From an uncultured Oscillospiraceae bacterium (GTDB taxonomy: Bacteria; Bacillota; Clostridia; Oscillospirales; Oscillospiraceae): a stretch of DNA of 16,144 bases. A program made the translations under genes and the position numbers. Below the pieces are notes generated by a model. It ran no database searches, was not told where the DNA came from, and saw only the letters and a list, made by a program, of their open reading frames with translations. Below are positions 7,221 to 14,352 of this stretch, one piece after another (positions within the stretch are counted from its first letter, which is position 1; each line of letters begins with the position of its first letter). Location of the stretch: NCBI GenBank assembly GCA_947627085.1, contig CANQUO010000024.1, forward strand, positions 1 to 16,144. Reading direction: 5' to 3'.

Positions 7221-7940
7221 CTATATCTTCAATATGTCCGCCAGCTTATTTGCCTCCACCAGGTGCTTGAATATAAGCGTCTTGTCCATGGTCACCGCCG
7301 GGATGAACACCCCCAGGTACCTGCCCAGGCACCCCAGCACAAGTATTATCACAAATCCCCTTATTATGCCCAGCGCCGCGCCGGTCATATGGTTCAGGTT
7401 CTCGTGTCCCGGAAGGCCGAAGTTGAGGTCGAAAACGTTGCCGATAACCGTAAAGACTATGGCTATGAGCGTGAAGGCTACGGCGAACACCGCCACGAAG
7501 GCCGCCCTGTCGCAAAGCAGCGCCGTGAGCTCCTCCGTCATCTGTACGCCCACCCTCTCGTTGGTCTCCGCTGTCTCCCTCGCTATGGACTCTGCGGCCA
7601 CGTCGGCAATGCCCAATCTCTTGAGCACCGCCTTGGACACCGTATAGACGTCCAGCTTCTCCTGCTCCTCATAGGGCATATCCGGGCTTATCACCGAGCT
7701 CGACTCCCCGTCCTCATCCTGGTCGTCGCCTATAAGGGTGTTCTCCACCACCCCCTGGGCGAAGGGCTCCAGCATTTCGGAAAACTCCGGGTAGTAGGCC
7801 GTGGCCACAAGGTTCGCCCCGTATATGGCCACCACCAGGGCGACTATCCAGCTCACGCCGTTGATTATCCCCGTGCGGAAGCCCCTCCAGGCGCACAGCC
7901 CCACTATCGCCACCAGCACAAGGTCCAGACATATGCTCAT
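7221..7940 (-). CDS. cvpA: CvpA family membrane protein
   Basis: This 239-residue integral membrane protein matches the CvpA (colicin V production) family. It begins MSICLDLVLVAIVGLCAWRG, with two N-terminal helices around a glycine-rich turn. A long acidic extracytoplasmic or cytoplasmic insert follows (about 50-145, including the acidic patch DDQDEDGE). Two further helices come next (about 146-170 and 186-212), the latter in GAALGIIRGFVIILV. ATG 7940 is favoured because family members begin this way and because GGAG lies just upstream. An in-frame ATG at 8009 overlaps the preceding stop as ATGA and would add 23 unrelated Arg/Gly-rich residues, so it is less likely but could mediate coupling. 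Family roles are poorly defined; CvpA homologues are linked to envelope function and toxin secretion. Confidence 0.85.
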   Translation of the reverse strand: MSICLDLVLVAIVGLCAWRGFRTGIINGVSWIVALVVAIYGANLVATAYYPEFSEMLEPFAQGVVENTLIGDDQDEDGESSSVISPDMPYEEQEKLDVYTVSKAVLKRLGIADVAAESIARETAETNERVGVQMTEELTALLCDRAAFVAVFAVAFTLIAIVFTVIGNVFDLNFGLPGHENLNHMTGAALGIIRGFVIILVLGCLGRYLGVFIPAVTMDKTLIFKHLVEANKLADILKI

Positions 7941-8005
7941 AAAGCTCTCCAATCTGCCGCCGTCTCCCTCTCCGGCCCGTCCGGCGGTCACCCGGGCCCG
8001 GCTCG

Positions 8006-9115
8006 TCATTTGCCGTATACATAGGCCGAGAACGTCCCCGCGCACAGCACCGTGGAATTTTCCCGCAGTATCACGTGCTCCGCTCCCGGGTCGCACTCGT
8101 ATTTTTCAACTTCCCGAAGCTCCCTGTCATATACCGTGACGGCGCCGTCCGTTAAAAGCGCCACCCGGTCGTAGGCCAGGTACATGTCCTTTATCTCCTC
8201 CGAAAGCTCAAAGCTCCCGGTCTCCACGCCCTGGTCGTCCAGCGTGGTCACCTGCTGTTGGCCTCCCACCTGGTAGTCCGACAGCCCCAGGGCCAGCGCC
8301 CCGGGCCTTGAGCGAAAGTGCGTGAGATACCGCCCCTTGAAATCATATTCCCACTGCTTTTCAAGCTTGTTGTCAAAGCCCGTCACATTCCCGTCCGTGA
8401 CCGCCGCGATGCCGGAGTCCGTGAACACCGCGTCCACCACCAGCCCCGGATATGTATAGTCCGCCACCGGCTCCTCGCTGTCAAGGCGCATGAGCGTCAG
8501 CGTGCTCCCGCCGATGCCCACGGTGGTCGCCAGCAGCTCCTCCCGTCCGCCGACTCTCGCGGCCAGGACCCTGGCGTTACCGGCGTACCAGCGGTATATG
8601 GCCGTGGCGTTGTAGTTATACACCGTCACCGACCCGTAGTACCCGCTCTCTTCGGTACACACCGCCAGGTACCCTAAATCGTTCACGCTTGCGGACACCA
8701 CCGGGTTTTCAAAGCTCAGCTCCTTTATGATGCCGTTCTTTGTGAAGAATATCACCGTGTCGCCGCCCACGTTCCACACGGCCCCGTAGTCCCCGGCTGT
8801 ATTGAGGGCTGGGCTGTTATAGGTGTAGAGCCGTGAGAAGCTCACGTTCCCGTCCTTGTCGTACACGTAGAGCCCCGAGCCCGCCGCCACGGCGAGACCC
8901 ATGTCCATATCCGCCACCTGTCCGCCGGCGGCGCTCTCAAAGAAGAACTCGTCCGTGCCCTCGGAGCCGAATATCTCCCTCCAAAGGGCCCTGATGCCCC
9001 CCTCCTGCTGACTGCGCACCGCCAGCGTCACCGCCAACACCGCCGCCGCCAACAGGAACACCGTCCCCAGCACTCTGGGCAGTCTCCTTTTCTTTTTTTC
9101 AGGCTTGTCTTTCAT
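8006..9115 (-). CDS. Membrane-anchored beta-propeller-like protein, DUF5711 type
   Basis: The protein has 369 residues: a short basic cytoplasmic head (KDKPEKKKRR), one transmembrane helix (about 13-31), then an extracellular domain from about residue 50. That domain has repeated short strands of the pattern G-x-YVYDKDGN, VTVYNYNAT, VTGFDNKLEKQW, VTTLDDQGVETG and VTVYDRELREVE, which reads as a WD40/PQQ-like beta propeller with about six or seven blades. From memory the layout matches DUF5711, a family common beside cvpA in Clostridia; that name has not been checked. No catalytic residues can be named. ATG 9115 is preceded by GAGGG at a 6-base spacing. It is the first gene after the promoter at 9165-9193 and the stop overlaps a potential upstream cvpA start, so it heads the propeller-cvpA-pgsA-clp operon. 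Confidence 0.75.
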   Translation of the reverse strand: MKDKPEKKKRRLPRVLGTVFLLAAAVLAVTLAVRSQQEGGIRALWREIFGSEGTDEFFFESAAGGQVADMDMGLAVAAGSGLYVYDKDGNVSFSRLYTYNSPALNTAGDYGAVWNVGGDTVIFFTKNGIIKELSFENPVVSASVNDLGYLAVCTEESGYYGSVTVYNYNATAIYRWYAGNARVLAARVGGREELLATTVGIGGSTLTLMRLDSEEPVADYTYPGLVVDAVFTDSGIAAVTDGNVTGFDNKLEKQWEYDFKGRYLTHFRSRPGALALGLSDYQVGGQQQVTTLDDQGVETGSFELSEEIKDMYLAYDRVALLTDGAVTVYDRELREVEKYECDPGAEHVILRENSTVLCAGTFSAYVYGK

Positions 9116-9164
9116 GAAAAACCCTCAGCCATACGTAATATAGCAGTGTAAATTGTAACACAGT

Positions 9165-9193
9165 ATTATATCACAATCATTAACTATTTGCAA
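9165..9193 (-). promoter_or_regulatory. Strong sigma-A-type promoter of the propeller-cvpA-pgsA-clp operon
   Basis: On the minus strand TTGCAA (9188-9193) and a perfect TATAAT (9165-9170) are separated by exactly 17 bases, about 50 bases before ATG 9115. The surrounding DNA is AT-rich, in contrast to the GC-rich coding region. No clear terminator for truA was found just upstream, so some read-through from the ecf-truA operon is possible. Confidence 0.8.
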
Positions 9194-9234
9194 ATATTAG
9201 CGAAAAAATCTCAGAAAAAGCTCAAAAACACCTA

Positions 9235-9999
9235 TCACCGCTCCATCATCTCTCCCACCGGCCCGTCGTACCATACACGGCTCAAGTAGAGCCCCTGGGG
9301 CGGCGCGGTGGGCCCGGTGAGCCGCCTGTCCCGCGTGTCCAAAAGTCCCGGTATGTCCTCGGGCTTAAGCTTCCCCTCGGAGCAGTAGACTATCGTCCCC
9401 ACTATGGCCCTCACCATGTTGTACAAAAACCCGTCGGCGCACACCCGGACCTCAATAAGCTCCCCGCGCCTCTCGACCTCACACCAGTAGACCGTGCGCA
9501 CCGTGGTCCTGGTCTCGGTCCCCACGGACCTCACCGCGGCAAAATCATGGGTCCCCACAAATTGCGCCGCCGCCCTTTTCATTATATCGGCATTGAGCGG
9601 CGCCGGGTAGAACCAGGCCCTCATATTTTCAAACGGGTCCGGTATCCGTGTATTGATTATCCTGTACGTGTACTCCTTCTTGACGCAGGAGAGTATGGCG
9701 TTGAAGTCCTCCGCCGCCTCCGTGGCCGCCACGCAGGCTATGTCCTCCGGGAGCCTGGAGTTGAGCGCCAGGGGCATCTTTTCCACCGGTATGGAGCACT
9801 CCGTTTTAAAATTCGCGCAGTACCGAAGGGCGTGGACCCCGGCGTCCGTCCGGCCGCACCCCGTGACCCGGACCCGCTCCCCGGTGAGCTTGAATATGGC
9901 GTTCTCCACCGTCTCGGCCACCGTCACGTCGTTTTTCTGCACCTGCCAGCCGTGGTAGGCCGTGCCGTCATACCGCAGTCTCAGCGCTATATTTCTCAA
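9235..9999 (-). CDS. truA: tRNA pseudouridine synthase A
   Basis: TruA converts uridines 38-40 of the tRNA anticodon arm to pseudouridine. The 254-residue length is normal. The catalytic motif GCGRTDAGVHA holds the nucleophilic aspartate D52. Other family landmarks are YDGTAYHGWQ at the N terminus, the conserved arginine/tyrosine region KKEYTYRI, HDFAA and NMVRAIVGT. The start is TTG at 9999: AAGGAG (10007-10012) lies 7 bases upstream, and RNIALRLRYDGT aligns with family N termini. The gene follows ecfT by 14 bases and its binding site abuts the ecfT stop. The ecfA1-ecfA2-ecfT-truA order is a familiar Bacillota arrangement. It is the last gene of its operon. Confidence 0.95.
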   Translation of the reverse strand: MRNIALRLRYDGTAYHGWQVQKNDVTVAETVENAIFKLTGERVRVTGCGRTDAGVHALRYCANFKTECSIPVEKMPLALNSRLPEDIACVAATEAAEDFNAILSCVKKEYTYRIINTRIPDPFENMRAWFYPAPLNADIMKRAAAQFVGTHDFAAVRSVGTETRTTVRTVYWCEVERRGELIEVRVCADGFLYNMVRAIVGTIVYCSEGKLKPEDIPGLLDTRDRRLTGPTAPPQGLYLSRVWYDGPVGEMMER

Positions 10000-10013
10000 A
10001 AGAACACTCCTTT

Positions 10014-10817
10014 TTAAAGCCCGAACCCCGCCAGCACCGCCACACCCGCCAGCACCGCCACGCCGACAGAGAGCGCGCCGTAGTCACGGACGGCGAATTT
10101 CAGCACGTTGAGCCTGGTCCTGCCCTCACCCCCGTGGTAGCATCTTGCCTCCATTGCCGTGGCAAGCTCGTCTGCCCTGCGGAAGGAGGATATGAAAAGG
10201 GGCACCAGTATGGGCAGCATCGCCTTGGCCTTTTCAATGAGGTTCCCCGTGTCGAACTGGGCGCCTCTGGCCTTCTGGGCGGACATTATCTTGTCCGTCT
10301 CCTCAATGAGTGTCGGAATGAGCCTCAGCGCCATGCTCATGACCATGGCCAGCTCGTGGACCGGCACCTTCAGCTTTTTGAGGGGCCCCAGCAAAAGCTC
10401 CAGTCCGTAGGTCAGCATTATGGGCGAGGTCGTGTAGGTCAGCATAAAGGTCCCCATCACCAGCATGATTATCCTTGCGGACATGAAGATGGCCCTCGTG
10501 ATGCCGTCCCTGGTTATTTTGAATATCCAGAACTCCACCAGCGGCTCCCCGGAGCCGTAGAAAAGGTTGAGCGCCGCCGTTAAAACGATGATGAATATAA
10601 GGGGCTTCATGCCCTTGAGCATGACCTTCAGCTTTATCTTCGATATGGTGATGGCGAATATCAAAAACACCAGCACGCACGCGTAGGATATCCAGCTCTT
10701 CGCCACGAAAAGCGCCGCGATATAAATTATCACAAGCAATATCTTCGTCCTGGGGTCCAGCCTGTGCACCACGGTGTTTCCGGGAAAAAACTGGCCTAAA
10801 GTTATATCCTTAAGCAC
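10014..10817 (-). CDS. ecfT: ECF transporter transmembrane component EcfT
   Basis: EcfT is the membrane scaffold that couples the EcfA1/EcfA2 ATPases to interchangeable substrate-binding S proteins (vitamins, metals, nucleobases). The protein has 267 residues, about five or six hydrophobic helices and the family's two coupling motifs: an Ala-Arg-Gly motif in QKARGAQFDTG (183-185) and a second Ala-Arg motif in MEARCYHGG (about 224). The N terminus DITLGQFFPGNTVVHRLDPRTK is highly typical. The start is GTG 10817, just before LKDITLGQ, preceded by an AGGGGG site. It overlaps the ecfA2 stop by 8 bases, implying translational coupling. A longer in-frame start at 10922 would only add Arg/Ser/Trp-rich residues antisense-like in style and is rejected. 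Confidence 0.93.
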   Translation of the reverse strand: MLKDITLGQFFPGNTVVHRLDPRTKILLVIIYIAALFVAKSWISYACVLVFLIFAITISKIKLKVMLKGMKPLIFIIVLTAALNLFYGSGEPLVEFWIFKITRDGITRAIFMSARIIMLVMGTFMLTYTTSPIMLTYGLELLLGPLKKLKVPVHELAMVMSMALRLIPTLIEETDKIMSAQKARGAQFDTGNLIEKAKAMLPILVPLFISSFRRADELATAMEARCYHGGEGRTRLNVLKFAVRDYGALSVGVAVLAGVAVLAGFGL

Positions 10818-11676
10818 CCCGCCGCCCCCTCTCCAGGGCCGTGAGGGCCGTGACCATCTGCTCCACCGTGTACACCGTCCCGGGTACCTCCACGCCAAGA
10901 GCCCGGAGCTTATCCGCGACATCGGTCATCACCGGCGTGGCAAGGCCGATGCGCCTTAGCTCCTCCCCCCGGGAGAAAACCTCCTCCGGCGTGCCCTCCA
11001 TAGCCACACTGCCGTGGTTTAAAACTATCATCCTGTCCGTATACCGCGCGGCTTCCTCCATTGAGTGGGTCACGATGACTATTGCCGCCCCGGTCTCCTC
11101 GTGGTAGGAGAGTATGTTCCCCATTATCTCCTCACGCCCCTGTGGGTCAAGCCCCGCCATGGGCTCGTCAAGGACCAGCACCTCCGGCATCATGGCTATG
11201 ACCCCGGCGATGGCCGCTCTGCGCTTCTGCCCGCCGGAGAGGTCGAAGGGGGACCTGTCCAAAAGCTCCTCCACGCCCACGAATCTTGCCGCCTCCCGGA
11301 CACGCCTGTCTATCTCGTCCTCCGGAAGCTTCATATTCTTCGGCCCGAAGGCTATGTCCTTGTATACCGTCTCCTCAAAGAGCTGATACTCCGGGTACTG
11401 GAACACCAGCCCCACCTTGGCCCTTGCCTCCTTTATGGACTCCTTGGATTCATTTATGTCCCGCCCCTCTAAAAGCACCCTCCCGGAGCTGGGCTTCACC
11501 AAGGCGTTCAAGTGCTGTATGAGCGTGGACTTCCCCGACCCCGTGTGGCCGATTATCCCCAGCACCTCGCCCTTTCTTATCTCAATATCCACATCCCTCA
11601 CCGCCACCATCTCAAACGGCGTCCCCGGCGAGTACACATGCGTCAGCTTTTCGGTTTTCAAAATTCCTTCGTTCAT
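10810..11676 (-). CDS. ecfA2: ECF transporter ATP-binding protein EcfA2
   Basis: This is the second cytoplasmic ATPase of the ECF module, 288 residues. Walker A GHTGSGKST lies at 43-51. The Q-loop FQYPEYQLFEETV (92-104) is the EcfA2-type sequence. The signature LSGGQ is at 146-150 and Walker B VLVLDE at 166-171, with D-loop AGLDPQG and H-loop VTHSMEE. ATG 11676 is preceded by GGGAAGGG. The downstream ecfT overlaps its stop. Upstream, where ecfA1 and ecfA2 are usually close together or overlapping, there is instead a gap of about 420 bp full of palindromic repeats, so the balance of EcfA1 to EcfA2 may depend on read-through of those hairpins. Confidence 0.93.
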   Translation of the reverse strand: MNEGILKTEKLTHVYSPGTPFEMVAVRDVDIEIRKGEVLGIIGHTGSGKSTLIQHLNALVKPSSGRVLLEGRDINESKESIKEARAKVGLVFQYPEYQLFEETVYKDIAFGPKNMKLPEDEIDRRVREAARFVGVEELLDRSPFDLSGGQKRRAAIAGVIAMMPEVLVLDEPMAGLDPQGREEIMGNILSYHEETGAAIVIVTHSMEEAARYTDRMIVLNHGSVAMEGTPEEVFSRGEELRRIGLATPVMTDVADKLRALGVEVPGTVYTVEQMVTALTALERGRRGA

Positions 11677-11746
11677 TCCAAACCCTTCCCGGTGAGATTC
11701 CGCCGCTTGCGGATACCTCCCGCTTAATAAAATTACTTACCTTTCT

Positions 11747-11800
11747 GCCCCTCCCTCCGGGAGGGGTGGCCGCGCGCAGCGTCGGCCAGGGTGGGCCGAA
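11747..11800. repeat. 95-bp repeat family, copy 3 (left part only)
   Basis: It starts with GCCCCTCCCTCCGGGAGGGG, continues TGGCCGCGCGCAGCG...GGCCAGGGTGGGCCGAAT, and then diverges. The right terminal hairpin (CCCTCCCAGAGGGAGGGGC in full copies) is missing, so this copy is truncated. Confidence 0.65.
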
Positions 11801-11864
11801 TCACCCCCATTTTTGGAAAAGTGGGTCAGGGGGATTAGAGCCCCCGTCCCGTTTCCCGCAGAAC

Positions 11865-11953
11865 GGGCGGGTTTAGAACCCGCCCCTACAAGGGGTTTTC
11901 GGATTTTCGCAAATCTAAAATCTTTTCCGTAGGGGAGGGTTCTAAACCCTCCC
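11865..11953. repeat. GTAGGGG two-hairpin repeat, copy A
   Basis: The left arm is a 9-bp stem GGGCGGGTT / AACCCGCCC with loop TAG, ending in CCCCTAC (11883-11889). A spacer of about 39 bases follows. The right arm begins GTAGGGG (11929-11935) and forms GGGAGGGTT / AACCCTCCC with loop CTA. The same layout recurs at 14148-14228. Inverted CCCCTAC / GTAGGGG borders face each other across an unconserved centre. Confidence 0.7.
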
Positions 11954-12045
11954 GATTCCAATCCGCGGCCCGCAGGCCGCAACCTTATTCCTCAGCCTCC
12001 CCTTGCTAAAGGGGAGGACAGCCGCAAAGCGGCAGGAGAGGTTCA

Positions 12046-12066
12046 GCCCCTCCCTCCGGGAGGGGT
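12046..12066. repeat. 95-bp repeat family, terminal hairpin fragment (copy 4)
   Basis: Only the end hairpin GCCCCTCCC-TCC-GGGAGGGG is present; the interior of the 95-bp element is absent. It could equally be an independent hairpin of the same sequence class. Confidence 0.5.
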
Positions 12067-12076
12067 TGACCGCGTC

Positions 12077-12102
12077 GGGCCGATGTGGGCATCGGCCCCT
12101 AC
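12077..12102. repeat. Hairpin with GTAGGGG border that forms the ecfA1 stop codon
   Basis: The 9-bp stem GGGCCGATG / CATCGGCCC with loop TGGG is followed on the plus strand by CCCCTAC. On the minus strand this reads GTAGGGGCCGATG..., and its TAG is the ecfA1 stop. The border word is the same one that flanks the other two-hairpin repeats, suggesting that the repeat inserted at or trimmed the 3' end of ecfA1. Confidence 0.6.
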
Positions 12103-12953
12103 TTCCCAAAATACTCCGCCACCGCCTCCGCGCACTCCTGCGCGTTCAGCGCCGCCAGCGGCACGTCCATCCCGTTTTTCCTAAGCTCCCACATGAGCCG
12201 CACCGTCCCCGGCACCGCCAGTCCCAACTCGTCCAGCTCCTCCACGTGGGTAAAGACCTGCCTCGGAGGCCCGTCCATGACCACCTTCCCGTCGGACATG
12301 ACCACCACCCTGTCGGCCCTGGCAGCCTCGTCCATGTGGTGGGTTATGAGTATGACCGTGGAGCCGTACTCGCGCCTGAGCTTATCTATTATGTCCATCA
12401 CGTCCCGCCGTCCCTTGGGGTCCAGCATTGCCGTGGGCTCGTCGAAAACAACGCACTTCGGCCTCATGGCCAGCACCCCGGCGATGGCCACCCGCTGCTT
12501 CTGCCCTCCTGACAGCAGATGCGGGGCGTGGTCCCGGAACTCGTACATCCCCACCATCTTGAGGGCCTCGTCCACCCGTTTTCTTATCTCCTCCGAGGGC
12601 ACGCCCAGATTTTCCGGCGCGAAGGCCACGTCCTCCTCGACCACGTTGGACACTATCTGGTTGTCCGGGTTCTGGAAAACCATCCCCACCCGCCGCCTTA
12701 TCTCCAGCGTCAGCTCCTCGTCCTTGGTGTCCATGCCGAACACACAAACGCTCCCGCCCTTGGGCAGTAAGAGCGCGTTTAAGTGCCTCGCCAGCGTGGA
12801 CTTCCCCGACCCGTTGTGCCCCAGCACCGCCACGAAGGAGCCCTTTTCTATCGTGAGGCTCACACCCGCCAGCACGTCCTCCGGCGCCGTCTCCTCGTCG
12901 TCAGTATTATAGAAAAATGTCAGATTTTCAATTTTTATCGCCGTCTCGTCCAT
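12099..12953 (-). CDS. ecfA1: ECF transporter ATP-binding protein EcfA1
   Basis: This is the first ATPase of the ECF energising module, 284 residues. Walker A GHNGSGKST is at 45-53. The Q-loop FQNPDNQIVSNVVEEDVAF is the EcfA1-type sequence. The signature LSGGQ is at 147-151, Walker B CVVFDE at 167-172, with D-loop AMLDPKG and H-loop ITHHMDE. ATG 12953 is chosen because GGAG lies 7 bases upstream; another ATG at 12974 is in frame but has no site at good spacing. It begins 35 bases after the methyltransferase stop, in the same operon. The stop TAG lies inside a repeat hairpin border, so the extreme C terminus (EYFGK) may have been reshaped by that repeat, although a normal-looking C-terminal domain is present. 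Confidence 0.93.
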   Translation of the reverse strand: MDETAIKIENLTFFYNTDDEETAPEDVLAGVSLTIEKGSFVAVLGHNGSGKSTLARHLNALLLPKGGSVCVFGMDTKDEELTLEIRRRVGMVFQNPDNQIVSNVVEEDVAFAPENLGVPSEEIRKRVDEALKMVGMYEFRDHAPHLLSGGQKQRVAIAGVLAMRPKCVVFDEPTAMLDPKGRRDVMDIIDKLRREYGSTVILITHHMDEAARADRVVVMSDGKVVMDGPPRQVFTHVEELDELGLAVPGTVRLMWELRKNGMDVPLAALNAQECAEAVAEYFGK

Positions 12954-12988
12954 ATTTCGCTCCAAAAAATACATTTATGCCGTAATTT

Positions 12989-13846
12989 TCAAAACTCCAT
13001 CCTGCACGCCGCCCCGCAGGGGAGGCTGAGGCCCGTGGCCGTCACGGGAAGGCCCAGCTCCCGGCTCTCGGCGTGTCCGCCGCGTCCCGCGAAGGCTGTC
13101 TGGGCCACATACCCGATGGTGGAGGCGGACAGGCCGGTGGTGTAGGAATTTATGAGCACAAAAAGGGGCTCGTCCGACAGCACCCCGGCGCACAGCCTCA
13201 CGAAGGGCATAAGATTCGTCTCCAGCTTCCACACCTCGCCCCCCGGCCCCCGGCCGTAGCTTGGCGGGTCCATGATTATGGCGTCGTATTTGTGTCCCCG
13301 GCGTATCTCCCGCTCCACGAATTTGGCGCAGTCGTCGACAATCCACCGCACGCTTTTATCGGCCACATTGGAGCTTGCGGCGTTCTCCTTTGCCCAGGCC
13401 ACCATTCCCTTTGCCGCGTCCACGTGGCACACGCTGGCCCCCGCGCTGAGGGCCGCCACCGTGGCTGCCCCGGTGTACGCGAAGAGGTTCAGCACCGATA
13501 CCGGCCTTCCCGCCTTTTTTATCTTCTCCATGGCCCAGTCCCAGTTTGTGGCCTGCTCCGGGAAGAGCCCCGTGTGCTTGAAATTCATGGGCTTTACGTT
13601 GAATATAAGCTCCCCGTAGCGCACCTGCCAGCTCTGGGGCACGTCCTTTTTGTCCCAGGCCCCGCCTCCGGTGGAGGACCTACTGTACCTGGCGTCCGCC
13701 TGACGCCACCTTATGTCCCGCCTGGGCGTGTCCCATATGACCTGGGGGTCCGGCCTTATAAGTATCTGCTCCCCCCACCGCTCCAGCCTCTCGCCTTTTG
13801 AGCAGTCGATGAGCTCATAGTCCTTCCATCTTCCGCTTGACCACAT
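12989..13846 (-). CDS. Class I SAM-dependent methyltransferase (RlmI-like core)
   Basis: The protein has 285 residues. The SAM-binding motif I VLNLFAYTGAAT is at 118-129, an acidic residue in CHVDAAKGM follows, and the catalytic-type motif DPPSYGRGPGG begins at 193. This core is shared with the RlmI/RlmK group of rRNA cytosine/guanine methyltransferases (Methyltrans_SAM family), but the PUA domain of RlmI is absent. The substrate is not determinable; rRNA is likeliest by family. ATG 13846 follows GGAG at a 9-base spacing; an earlier in-frame TTG (13867) precedes that site and is rejected. It is the first gene of the methyltransferase-ecfA1-ecfA2-ecfT-truA operon, downstream of a good promoter at 13887-13915. 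Confidence 0.87.
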   Translation of the reverse strand: MWSSGRWKDYELIDCSKGERLERWGEQILIRPDPQVIWDTPRRDIRWRQADARYSRSSTGGGAWDKKDVPQSWQVRYGELIFNVKPMNFKHTGLFPEQATNWDWAMEKIKKAGRPVSVLNLFAYTGAATVAALSAGASVCHVDAAKGMVAWAKENAASSNVADKSVRWIVDDCAKFVEREIRRGHKYDAIIMDPPSYGRGPGGEVWKLETNLMPFVRLCAGVLSDEPLFVLINSYTTGLSASTIGYVAQTAFAGRGGHAESRELGLPVTATGLSLPCGAACRMEF

Positions 13847-13886
13847 AAAGCATTGCTCCAATATCAATATAATACTCCAGTTTCAT

Positions 13887-13915
13887 AGAATACCATTTAA
13901 CTCCCCAAAAGTCAA
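13887..13915 (-). promoter_or_regulatory. Sigma-A-type promoter of the methyltransferase-ecf-truA operon
   Basis: On the minus strand TTGACT (13910-13915) and TATTCT (13887-13892) are separated by exactly 17 bases, about 40 bases before ATG 13846. The DNA here is AT-rich relative to the gene. Confidence 0.75.
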
Positions 13916-14147
13916 CCGCCGCAATGACGAACTTATCGCCTCAAAATCCCCCGAAATACGTGGTAATGTAAGCCTTTCCCCTTGCGCTTTGCCCATCCCC
14001 GGTGTATCATTCAATTATATAGATTCGAAAGGTGCGGTAAATATCTATCTATCTATTTTACATAACCCCAAAATTCATGGGCCGGAAACTGACAAAGTAG
14101 CCCCTCGCCCCCGAAAAAGGTTGCGCCTTACGGCGCGTATTTGATGC

Positions 14148-14228
14148 GGGAGGGTTTAGAACCCTCCCCTACGACTATATATGGGAGATTTCCCGGTCAC
14201 CTCGTAGGGGCGGGTTCCAAACCCGCCC
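14148..14228. repeat. GTAGGGG two-hairpin repeat, copy B
   Basis: The left hairpin GGGAGGGTT / AACCCTCCC (loop TAG) ends in CCCCTAC (14166-14172). A 31-base spacer unlike that of copy A follows. The right hairpin starts with GTAGGGG (14204-14210) and forms GGGCGGGTT / AACCCGCCC (loop CCA). The two arm types (GGGAGGG and GGGCGGG) are in the opposite order to copy A, so copy B is like copy A inverted. Confidence 0.7.
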
Positions 14229-14257
14229 GCCCCCCGTCCCGCCCGCAGGCGAAAAAA

Positions 14258-14352
14258 GCCCCTCCCTCCGGGAGGGGTGGCCGCGCAAAGCGCCGGCCAG
14301 GGTAGGCCGAATCTCCTCGCCCCACCCCCTGCCCCCTCCCAGAGGGAGGGGC
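14258..14352. repeat. About 95-bp GC-rich double-hairpin repeat, copy 2 (full)
   Basis: Both terminal hairpins are present and the last 30 or so bases match the copy at 4194-4287 almost exactly. It is preceded by AAAAAA (14252-14257), as is copy 1, so on the minus strand its end also forms a stem followed by TTTTTT. It can therefore act as a minus-strand intrinsic terminator, although no minus-strand gene runs into it here. Confidence 0.75.

Larger units (their letters stand above)
11677..12098. other. Repeat-filled spacer between ecfA2 and ecfA1 (no gene)
   Basis: These 422 bases hold no credible gene; small reading frames here are Pro/Arg/Gly-rich by-products of the repeats. In plus-strand order there is a partial copy of the 95-bp element (11747-11800), a GTAGGGG two-hairpin element (11865-11953), a hairpin GCGGCC-CGCA-GGCCGC (11965-11980), a hairpin GCCTCCCCTT-GCT-AAAGGGGAGG type (about 11995-12017), GCCGC-AAA-GCGGC (12021-12033), a short piece of the 95-bp element (12046-12066) and a hairpin touching the ecfA1 stop (12077-12098). 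Repeats have apparently accumulated or nested here. Confidence 0.7.

Noticed and set aside
7195..7225. Short repeated GATATAG units after the cvpA stop
   Set aside because: There are only two units in AT-rich DNA. They form neither a convincing promoter with a -35 nor a hairpin with a T-run.
7263..8024. Long plus-strand open frame antisense to cvpA
   Set aside because: The composition (His, Arg, Gly, Tyr excess) is typical of antisense frames in GC-rich genes. There is no ribosome binding site or domain.
9195..9234. T-rich stretch after truA considered as an intrinsic terminator
   Set aside because: On the minus strand there are several T-runs, but no GC stem precedes any of them, so a terminator is not supported.
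11737..12512. Open frames across the repeat cluster (minus 11737-11982, plus 12003-12512)
   Set aside because: They are made of translated palindromic repeats or run antisense into ecfA1, and have no coding character.
14043..14056. Three tandem ATCT units considered as a phase-variation tract
   Set aside because: The tract is too short, and it lies between divergent genes, outside both promoters. There is no evidence of slippage control.
4194..14352. Repeats considered as a CRISPR array
   Set aside because: Copies are far apart, palindromic throughout, and without regular spacers or cas genes.
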